Positions 17,056 to 23,493 of a stretch of 31,455 bases of DNA are shown piece by piece; position 1 is the stretch's first letter, and every line of letters begins with the position of its first letter. The notes under the pieces were generated by a model, which was not told where the DNA came from, did not search any database, and saw only the letters and a list, made by a program, of their open reading frames with translations. The stretch covers positions 1-31,455 of the forward strand of contig CACXLY010000018.1 in the NCBI GenBank assembly GCA_902768605.1. Direction: 5' to 3'. The position numbers were made by a program, and so were the translations under genes. The DNA comes from an uncultured Bacteroidales bacterium (GTDB lineage: Bacteria > Bacteroidota > Bacteroidia > Bacteroidales > Bacteroidaceae).

Positions 17056-17077
17056 CAACTGGTACGTTCAGGTACGA
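17056..17077. promoter_or_regulatory. Candidate regulator operator 2 (GTAC-N6-GTAC)
   Basis: The plus strand reads CAACTGGTACG, then TTCA, then GGTACGA. The half-sites GTAC are at 17062-17065 and 17072-17075. It lies 14 bp upstream of the activase -7 box and about 60 bp upstream of the GH127 -7 box, and so can serve both divergent genes. Confidence 0.65.
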
Positions 17078-17113
17078 AATTGTTGCAATTCTCTCTTTTT
17101 CCTTTCGATTTTC

Positions 17114-17144
17114 TTTGTTTGAGGGGATATTATTCTTACTTTTG
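17114..17144 (+). promoter_or_regulatory. Promoter of the GH127 gene
   Basis: TTTG (17114-17117), a 19-bp spacer and TACTTTTG (17137-17144) followed by C fit the Bacteroidetes -33/-7 pattern. The ATG is 27 bp downstream. Confidence 0.7.
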
Positions 17145-17171
17145 CAGCACAAAACAATCAATTTTATCGTT

Positions 17172-19235
17172 ATGATTTCTCTAAAACAACTTTCGTTTGG
17201 TCTTTTAGGCCTTATCTTCATGCTTTCCTTTAGTGCTTGTACGGACGAAGCGAAGCCAGGGAGGATGCAATATCCCGCTCCTGAGCAGGTGAAGATTGAA
17301 GACAAGATGTGGAGTCCAATACTTGAGCGTACACGGACCGTCACCATTCCCGATGTGCTCGACAAGTTCGAGGGTCGCCATATCGACCAAGTAGCCAAGG
17401 ATGCAGACAACTTCTGGTCGCCCGACCGAGGGAGGGTTGCTGGCGACGAAGCCAACGAGCGTTCACACAATACCCTCCGGAACTTCGAACTTGTGGCTGA
17501 GGGACATGTGGCAGATGGCGGACACTTCGGCTTCCCATGGTTCGACGGATTGATTTACGAAACGATAACAGGCGTCTCGGATTTTATAAGACAACAGACT
17601 ACGGACTACGGACAACAGACTATAGACAACGGACAAAAGACTACAGACAACGGACAAAAGGCAATGCTCAATGGTCAATGGGCTGCTGCGATGGAGGAGC
17701 GTCTCGACCAGTACATCCGACGCATCGAAGCTGCTCAGAAGGCTGACCCGGACGGCTACATCAACACCTACACCACACTCATGGAGAACGACCACCGATG
17801 GGGCGAGAACGGCGGCAACCTGCGATGGCAGCATGATGTCTATAACAGCGGATGCCTCGTGGAAGCCGGCGTACATTATTATAAAGCTACGGGCAAGACA
17901 CAACTCCTGGAGGTCGCAACGCGCCTGGCCAACTACATGTACAGCTACATGGCTGGCGCGAACCACAATGTCGTGCCCGGTCATGCTCTTCCTGAAGACG
18001 CGCTAATCCAGCTCTATAATCTCTACAAAGCAGAGCCCAAGCTTGCCGAGAAACTTTCCGTTCCCGTCGAGCCTGAGCACTATCTGCAGCTCGCCAAGTT
18101 CTGGATTGACCAGCGCGGCCATACCGAGGGACGACGTCCGCTGGAGGCATACGCTCAAGATGCTGAAACGGTATTCGATGCCAAGACCATCGAGGGCCAT
18201 GCTGTCCGCGCCACACTCTTCTGGACGGGGGTTGCGGATATTGCTTTGGCCACCAACGACGAGCGCTATCTCTCTGCTGCAAAGCAAATTTGGGAGAACA
18301 TGGTGGGCCGCCGCATGTTCATCACTGGAGGCGTGGGAGCCATCCACGAGGACGAGAGGTTTGGTCCTGACTACTACCTGCCCACCAAAGCTTACCTCGA
18401 GACATGTGCAGCCATCGGAGCAGGACTCTTCTCTTGGCGAATGAACGAGCTGACGGGCGAGGCGAAGTACATGGATGTGCTGGAACGCATCATCTTCAAC
18501 AGCATCCCCACAGCAGTTTCGCTCGATGGAACGAACTACACCTATCAGAACCCGCTGAATGCCGACAAGATGAACCGCTGGCCCTGGCACGACTGCCCCT
18601 GCTGCCCGCCTATGCTACTCAAGTTCACCGGCATGCTCCCCTCCATGATATATGCCCAAAGCGGCAGCGACATCTACGTCAACCTCTTCATTGGCAGCAC
18701 GGCCAAGTTGCAGGTTCCGGAGGTCGGAGAGGTTGAGATAAGTCAGCAAGTGGATTGGAACACGGGCAAGGTTGCCATTCAGGTCCGTTCTGAAAAGTCA
18801 AGGAAGCTGCGCCTCCATGTCCGCATCCCCGGCTGGGAACGCGGCGAGGAGCTTCCGCTCGGGCTTTACAGCAGCAATCTCCCGATAACGAAGAAAGGAA
18901 AGGATGGCTATCTGACGTTCAAGAACCCGAAGAAAGAGATACAGCTTACCCTCAATGTGGCTCCGCGAATTGTCAAGGCCGACGAATGCGTGTTAGACCT
19001 TTGCGAGCTCAGCTCCATGGCCAGTGGTCCGTTTGTCTATTGTGCCGAGAAGATAGACAACGAGACCGTCTGGAAGAACCTGAACCTTGCTGAGCGGCAG
19101 TACTGCCTCGATGCCGAGCATCCCATCTTGGGCGTCACACCAATTCGCAGCAGCGACGGCGAAGTCACAGCCATTCCCTTCTATATGATAGCAAACAGAT
19201 GCAAAGATACAGCTTACCGCGTATGGACAAAATGA
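17172..19235 (+). CDS. GH127 beta-L-arabinofuranosidase, lipoprotein
   Basis: 687 aa from ATG 17172. An upstream in-frame start is possible but overlaps the promoter. The signal 'LIFMLSFSAC' gives lipidated Cys23. The (alpha/alpha)6 barrel of the former DUF1680 family follows: 'GHFGFPWFDGLIYETI', 'DPDGYINTY', 'TGGVGAIHEDERFGPDYYLP'. Glu410 and Cys412 in 'YLETCA' and Cys477-Cys478 in 'HDCPCCPP' match the Zn-thiolate site of Bifidobacterium HypBA1 (Glu338, Cys340, Cys417, Cys418), Cys477 being the presumed nucleophile. The family removes beta-L-arabinofuranose, as found on hydroxyproline-rich plant glycoproteins and some pectin side chains. Residues 141-170 are a repeat-derived insert not expected in the family. 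Its stop overlaps the start of the phosphatase gene (ATGA), so the two are coupled. Control by the GntR-type regulator is inferred from operator 2. Confidence 0.93.
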   Translation: MISLKQLSFGLLGLIFMLSFSACTDEAKPGRMQYPAPEQVKIEDKMWSPILERTRTVTIPDVLDKFEGRHIDQVAKDADNFWSPDRGRVAGDEANERSHNTLRNFELVAEGHVADGGHFGFPWFDGLIYETITGVSDFIRQQTTDYGQQTIDNGQKTTDNGQKAMLNGQWAAAMEERLDQYIRRIEAAQKADPDGYINTYTTLMENDHRWGENGGNLRWQHDVYNSGCLVEAGVHYYKATGKTQLLEVATRLANYMYSYMAGANHNVVPGHALPEDALIQLYNLYKAEPKLAEKLSVPVEPEHYLQLAKFWIDQRGHTEGRRPLEAYAQDAETVFDAKTIEGHAVRATLFWTGVADIALATNDERYLSAAKQIWENMVGRRMFITGGVGAIHEDERFGPDYYLPTKAYLETCAAIGAGLFSWRMNELTGEAKYMDVLERIIFNSIPTAVSLDGTNYTYQNPLNADKMNRWPWHDCPCCPPMLLKFTGMLPSMIYAQSGSDIYVNLFIGSTAKLQVPEVGEVEISQQVDWNTGKVAIQVRSEKSRKLRLHVRIPGWERGEELPLGLYSSNLPITKKGKDGYLTFKNPKKEIQLTLNVAPRIVKADECVLDLCELSSMASGPFVYCAEKIDNETVWKNLNLAERQYCLDAEHPILGVTPIRSSDGEVTAIPFYMIANRCKDTAYRVWTK
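17592..17681 (+). repeat. In-frame repeat insert inside the GH127 gene
   Basis: Degenerate 7-8-bp units of the ACAACGGACAAAAGACT kind repeat across the region, encoding 'QQTTDYGQQTIDNGQKTTDN' and on to about residue 170. Length stays a multiple of three. It falls between the 'TITGVSDFI' helix and the 'MEERLDQYIRRIEAAQ' helix, most likely a surface loop. Confidence 0.75.
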
Positions 19236-20038
19236 ATATGCTAAACAAACTTATCGACATCGTCATCGAGGCATCGAGCCTGATGCTTACGGATGATTTT
19301 CAAATCACAGAGAAAGAAGGCGTAGCCAACATCGTCACATCTTCCGACATCGCCGTGCAGGAGTTCCTGCGGAGCCGTCTCAAAGAGCTCCTACCCGACT
19401 GCGGATTCCTCTGCGAGGAAGAGGACAGACACGACCTCGCACACGAATACATCTGGATTGTTGACCCCATCGACGGCACAGCCAACTATGCCCGCGGCAT
19501 TCGCGAATGTGGCATTTGCGTGGGCTTGAGGCACAACGCCCAAATGGAGCTGGCAGTCGTTTATCTGCCTCGGACCGACGAGCTTTTTGCTGCCGAGCGC
19601 GGGAAAGGTTCATTCCTGCATCATCCCGAATCCGGAAAGCCTTCGCGCAGGCTGCAAGTCTCGAAGCGGCCCTTCTCGGATGGCATCATGTGCACAGCCC
19701 TTTCGCTTTACCATAAAGAGCATGCGCGGGTCTGCCACGACATCATTTTCGATGCCTACATGCAATGCAACGACATCCGTCGCTTCGGCTCAGCCGCTTC
19801 GGAGCAATGCTACCTGGCAATGGGATTGTTCGAACTCTACTTCGAGTACATCCTCTCGCCCTGGGACTTTGCAGCCGCCTCGCTCATCCTCGAAGAAGCC
19901 GGGGGTGTGCTTAGCGACCTCAGGGGCAATCCGCTCGACCACACAAAGCCATCGGGTGTCCTCGCAGCCAACAGCAGGGAGAATTTGGACAGACTCGTCT
20001 CCATTGTCGCTCCAAGGCTTGGCAATATGACGTCCTGA
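19232..20038 (+). CDS. Inositol-monophosphatase-family phosphatase
   Basis: 268 aa from ATG 19232, which overlaps the GH127 stop as ATGA; ATGs at 19223 and 19238 are in frame and also possible. Metal-binding motifs of the Li+-sensitive phosphatase family are intact: 'CEEED' (Glu62-64), 'WIVDPIDGTANY' (Asp78, Asp81, Gly82, Thr83) and 'WDFAAASLILEEAGG' (Asp212). Members dephosphorylate inositol phosphate, sugar phosphates, fructose-1,6-bisphosphate or 3'-phosphoadenosine nucleotides; the substrate cannot be chosen from sequence. No signal peptide, so cytosolic. Coupling to GH127 suggests a sugar-phosphate role, but it may be only a hitch-hiking housekeeping gene. Confidence 0.9.
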   Translation: MNMLNKLIDIVIEASSLMLTDDFQITEKEGVANIVTSSDIAVQEFLRSRLKELLPDCGFLCEEEDRHDLAHEYIWIVDPIDGTANYARGIRECGICVGLRHNAQMELAVVYLPRTDELFAAERGKGSFLHHPESGKPSRRLQVSKRPFSDGIMCTALSLYHKEHARVCHDIIFDAYMQCNDIRRFGSAASEQCYLAMGLFELYFEYILSPWDFAAASLILEEAGGVLSDLRGNPLDHTKPSGVLAANSRENLDRLVSIVAPRLGNMTS

Positions 20039-20071
20039 GTGCACTTTTTTCACATTTTCTACTGGTTATCG

Positions 20072-20101
20072 TTGTTATTTCAAGAATTATTCGTAATTTC
20101 G
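20072..20101 (+). promoter_or_regulatory. Weak promoter candidate of the STAS-kinase gene
   Basis: TTG (20072-20074) is followed after 19 bp by TAATTTCG (20094-20101), one base from the TAnnTTTG box. The ATG is 37 bp downstream. The rest of the gap 20039-20138 shows nothing else. Confidence 0.4.
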
Positions 20102-20138
20102 CTGAAAAATTTCAACAATAACGACTGATTCTGACCTT

Positions 20139-21380
20139 ATGACGACGACCATTCAAACCAGCGGAACTGATGTGATTATCTCTTTTGCAGGACATCTGGA
20201 CACCGCAACATCGGCTGAAGCAAATGCCAAGATTAGTCGCGAGCTGGAAAAGGTGGCCACCATCGACACGCTGACCTGCGACGCTTCACGCCTGGACTAC
20301 ATCTCCAGTTCGGGGCTTCGCATCCTACTTTCCCTTGCAAAACGGCATAAGAACTTCCGCGTAATCGATGTCCAGCCACAGGTATATGCCATACTCGAGA
20401 CGACTGGATTCACCAAAATCATGACCGTAGAGCGAGCCATGCGACGGCTGAGTGTCGCGGGTTGCCGGCTGATTGGCATCGGTGGAGTCGGAAAGGTCTA
20501 TAGGCTGGATGGCGACACCATTATCAAGGTGTTTCGCGAGGGTACGACGAAGGACGAGCTGCATCGCGAAATCCAGCTCTCGAAGGAAGCCTTCGTGTTG
20601 GGAATGCCCACCCCCATTTCGTTTGATGTGGTGAAAGTGACGCCTCAGGCTGAAGGCGAGGCCGAGTGCTATGGCTTGGTCTATGAGTTGCTGAAAGCCA
20701 AGACGTTGAGCACATACATAAAACAGCAACCCGAAAAGCTCGATGAATGTGCGAGGAAGTATGCCGACCTCTTTTTGCAAATGCATCAGATTGAGGTGCC
20801 AAAGGGAGGGAATGTGCCGTCGGCAAAGGAACACGAGCGCCAGCAGATAGAACATATCCGTCGCTATTTCACGGAGAAGGAAATAGACATGTTGCTCAGC
20901 ATCGTCGACAGCATTCCCGACGGAAACCGCCTGCTCCACTTCGACCTGCAGACAAAGAATGTGATGGTGCAGGATGGCGAAGCAGCACTCGACGGACAAA
21001 GTGACAGCCAGCTCATGCTTATCGACATGGGCGAGATAGGCTACGGCCATCCCATGCTCGATTTGGGGCACGCCTATTCGGCTATGATAACTCTCGTCGG
21101 AGATTACGAGAAGATTATCGGCATGCCGCGAGAACTGGGACAGCGTCTTTGGAACAAGGCAATCGACTACTATTTCGACGGACTATCGAAAACAGACATT
21201 GAAGAGCGGAAAGCACAAATCGAGGTGGTGTCATGCATCAGGAACTTCAGTTGGCTGTCGCTTTCCGACTCCTTTCCCGAGGAAGTCATACAGGAGTGCA
21301 AGGCAATCTTCGACGAACGCATCACCAAGCGCTACGACTACATCATGAACGTCTGCAAGACCTTCAGTAATTGGACGTAA
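20139..21380 (+). CDS. STAS domain fused to an aminoglycoside-phosphotransferase-fold kinase
   Basis: 413 aa. Residues 1-100 are a STAS (anti-sigma-factor antagonist) domain with 'DASRLDYISSSGLRILL'; Ser58 before Gly59 sits where SpoIIAA is phosphorylated (Ser58). Residues ~105-400 are an APH/choline-kinase-like domain: 'GIGGVGKVYRLDGDTIIKVF' with Lys130, the catalytic loop 'LLHFDLQTKNV' (His267, Asp269, Asn274) and 'LIDMGE' (Asp296). The kinase part resembles a Fibrobacter/Bacteroidetes family once grouped as TIGR02172 (recalled, not searched). No signal peptide; cytosolic. The next gene encodes a SpoIIE-type phosphatase whose usual substrate is phospho-STAS. The fusion may therefore carry its own kinase in place of the separate anti-sigma kinase. 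No anti-sigma or sigma gene is in view. Confidence 0.88.
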   Translation: MTTTIQTSGTDVIISFAGHLDTATSAEANAKISRELEKVATIDTLTCDASRLDYISSSGLRILLSLAKRHKNFRVIDVQPQVYAILETTGFTKIMTVERAMRRLSVAGCRLIGIGGVGKVYRLDGDTIIKVFREGTTKDELHREIQLSKEAFVLGMPTPISFDVVKVTPQAEGEAECYGLVYELLKAKTLSTYIKQQPEKLDECARKYADLFLQMHQIEVPKGGNVPSAKEHERQQIEHIRRYFTEKEIDMLLSIVDSIPDGNRLLHFDLQTKNVMVQDGEAALDGQSDSQLMLIDMGEIGYGHPMLDLGHAYSAMITLVGDYEKIIGMPRELGQRLWNKAIDYYFDGLSKTDIEERKAQIEVVSCIRNFSWLSLSDSFPEEVIQECKAIFDERITKRYDYIMNVCKTFSNWT

Positions 21381-21384
21381 CATG

Positions 21385-21460
21385 TGAAAATTGAAGATTG
21401 AAGATTGAAAATTGAAGATTGAAGATTGAAGATTGATAATTGAAGATTGAAAATTGAAGA
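21385..21460. repeat. GAAGATT heptamer array overlapping the start of the SpoIIE-type gene
   Basis: About ten degenerate copies of a 7-bp unit (GAAGATT, GAAAATT, GATAATT) fill the whole gap. The TTG start codon of the next gene (21454) lies within the last unit. Confidence 0.85.
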
Positions 21461-23229
21461 AGTTATTTCGCACCAAGTCGGGTGTCGCCATCATAGTGAC
21501 CGTTGCCTTGCTGCTCGAACTCATCTTCATCGTCGAGTACATGTTCGCCCGCAAGGGCATTCGCGAAGAGGCGGAGCACAAGGCTGAAACGGAACTGCGA
21601 CTGAAGAACCTTGAAATCCAGAAGGTCATGGTGGCTGTGGAGACGGCCATCAGCAATACCATTTGGGCAGCCGAACGAAGCCTCGAACAGCCGGATTCCC
21701 TCTATCCCGTCCTGAGAAGGATGGTCGAACAGAACCCCACCATCGTTGGAGCAGGACTGATGTTCCGTGCCGACCACTATCCCCAGAAAGGCCATTGGTT
21801 CGAGCCATATGTGGCTATGCGCCATGACGGCTCCATCGAGGAGGCGCAAATAGGCAGCCCTTCGCACGACTACCTTCAGGCCGATTTCTATCTCAACGGA
21901 CTCCAGGCAGGACGAGGAAACTGGAGCGAGCCCTACTACGACAACGCCGGAGCGAAGATGATGCTCTGCACCTACACAGCACCCGTTCGCGACCATAGCG
22001 GAGACATCGTGGCTCTGCTGGGAGCAGACATCTCGCTGGAGTGGCTGTCCAGCGTCATCAATGCCAGCCACATATACCCCTCCAGCTACAACGTGGTCAT
22101 CTCCCGCACTGGCATGCTGATGGTCTGCCCCGAAGACAGCTTCATCATGCGCAGCACCATTCAGGAGGTCACAGCCTCCTCAGCCGACACCACGACACGA
22201 TACATCAACCGCCAGCAGATGAGCGGACAAAGCGGACATCAGGACATCACAGACAATCAGGGCGAGAAAATCAGCGTCTTTTATGCTCCGATAGATGGCG
22301 AAACAGGGTGGTCGATGTCTGTCGTCTGCAGCAAGAGGGAGATATATGCTGATTTGCGGGAAAGAGGCTTGTACCTGACGCTGCTCATGCTCGCAGGCCT
22401 GGCATTGCTGGGCTACATCATCTATCGCACAGCCCGCAGCGACCGCTCCTTGCAGAGAGCAAATGCCGAGAAAGAACGCATCAGCAGCGAACTGCGCATC
22501 GCCCAAGGCATTCAGCAAAGCATGCTGCCAAAGCCCTCATCCCTGAACACGCCCTGTCAAGCCCTATTCGACATCCATGCCACGCTCCTTCCTGCCAAAG
22601 AAGTGGGAGGCGACCTCTACGACTACTATATTCGCGACGACAGGCTCTTCTTCTGCATCGGCGACGTGTCGGGCAAGGGAGTTCCAGCTTCGCTTGTCAT
22701 GGCGGTGACGAGAAGCCTTTTCCGCACCATTGCCCATCATGAAGACCGACCGGAAATCATCGTCCATGCCATGAACAGATCAATGGCTGAGATGAACGAA
22801 TCCGAAATGTTTGTCACGCTCTTTGCAGGCACTCTCGACCTGAAGACAGGGCAGTTGCTATACTGTAATGCGGGACACGAAGAGCCCCTGCTGATGGGTA
22901 GAGGCACAAGCCTCTTGCCTACTGCCAACAACATACCCATAGGCCTCATGCCCGATTGGAACTACGAAGGCGGGGAGACCAGCATCCTTCCCGGAACTAC
23001 CATCTTCCTCTATACCGACGGACTGACAGAAGCGGAAAACAACGACCATAAGCAATACGGCAAGCAGCGCGTGATAAAGACTGCCCAGCAGATATTGCGC
23101 GACAGCACCCCCACCACTCCTCAGACTATCATCACCCTTCAGGCAAACGCCCTTCATCAGTTTGTCGCAGATGCCCCGCAGAGCGACGACCTTGCCATGC
23201 TCGCCATCAGATACAATGGCAACCATTAG
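21454..23229 (+). CDS. Membrane sensor with SpoIIE/RsbU-type PP2C phosphatase domain
   Basis: 591 aa. The start is TTG 21454: a TGA lies two codons upstream in frame, and the next ATG (residue 30) would cut through the first membrane helix (about 11-30). Residues ~35-300 form an extracytoplasmic Cache-type sensor ('GAGLMFRADHYPQKG', 'GNWSEPYYDNAGAKMMLCTY'), then TM2 (about 306-325), a coiled coil ending 'IAQGIQQSMLPKPSSL', and the PP2C domain with Asp387 in 'VGGDLYDYY', Asp404 in 'GDVSGKGVPASL', 'LYTDGLTEAEN' and 'SDDLAMLAIRY'. Such enzymes remove phosphate from Ser/Thr of STAS proteins on receiving a signal. The STAS-kinase protein encoded 73 bp upstream is the probable partner. The ligand is unknown; the start region looks overwritten by repeats. 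Confidence 0.9.
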   Translation: MKKLFRTKSGVAIIVTVALLLELIFIVEYMFARKGIREEAEHKAETELRLKNLEIQKVMVAVETAISNTIWAAERSLEQPDSLYPVLRRMVEQNPTIVGAGLMFRADHYPQKGHWFEPYVAMRHDGSIEEAQIGSPSHDYLQADFYLNGLQAGRGNWSEPYYDNAGAKMMLCTYTAPVRDHSGDIVALLGADISLEWLSSVINASHIYPSSYNVVISRTGMLMVCPEDSFIMRSTIQEVTASSADTTTRYINRQQMSGQSGHQDITDNQGEKISVFYAPIDGETGWSMSVVCSKREIYADLRERGLYLTLLMLAGLALLGYIIYRTARSDRSLQRANAEKERISSELRIAQGIQQSMLPKPSSLNTPCQALFDIHATLLPAKEVGGDLYDYYIRDDRLFFCIGDVSGKGVPASLVMAVTRSLFRTIAHHEDRPEIIVHAMNRSMAEMNESEMFVTLFAGTLDLKTGQLLYCNAGHEEPLLMGRGTSLLPTANNIPIGLMPDWNYEGGETSILPGTTIFLYTDGLTEAENNDHKQYGKQRVIKTAQQILRDSTPTTPQTIITLQANALHQFVADAPQSDDLAMLAIRYNGNH

Positions 23230-23243
23230 AGCTGACCAGAAAA

Positions 23244-23323
23244 TCCCACACGTGGGAATCGCCTTTCCTTCACGTGGGAATCGCCTTTCCCACACGTGGG
23301 ATTTTGCTTTCCTACGTGTAGGA
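23244..23323. repeat. Four 22-bp units with palindromic cores
   Basis: 14-bp cores at 23244-23257, 23266-23279, 23288-23301 and 23310-23323 are separated by 8-bp spacers (ATCGCCTT twice, then TTTTGCTT). Cores 1 and 3 are TCCCACACGTGGGA. Core 4, TCCTACGTGTAGGA, has paired changes that keep the stem. Core 2 is imperfect. It lies 15 bp after the phosphatase stop. The 22-bp period equals that of the unrelated array at 11308-11373. Confidence 0.85.
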
Positions 23324-23350
23324 ATAGCCCATGCCTCACAACACATTCAG

Positions 23351-23467
23351 CTCGCTTATTCGTAACCTTCTTGCGCTCCATTGGTGCGCAGGCGGAAGAC
23401 TTCGTCGAAGTTTCTCCCACTCGAAAATACGCGAATAAATTTGGTATTTTGCTCGCTTATTCGTAAC
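23351..23467. repeat. 16-bp direct repeat before metA
   Basis: CTCGCTTATTCGTAAC occurs at 23351-23366 and 23452-23467, 101 bp apart. The second copy runs into the metA -7 box. The first is followed by CTTC, a decayed box. It may be a duplicated promoter or regulator site. Confidence 0.6.
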
Positions 23468-23471
23468 TTTG
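23440..23471 (+). promoter_or_regulatory. Promoter of metA
   Basis: TTTG (23440-23443), a 20-bp spacer and TAACTTTG (23464-23471) followed by C. The ATG is 22 bp downstream. No room remains for a SAM riboswitch between box and start. Confidence 0.75.
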
Positions 23472-23493
23472 CAGGCGAAAAAAGCAAACAACT

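Noticed and set aside
23372..23493. SAM-type riboswitch in front of metA
   Set aside because: The promoter box ends 22 bp before the ATG, so the transcribed leader is too short for a known SAM riboswitch.
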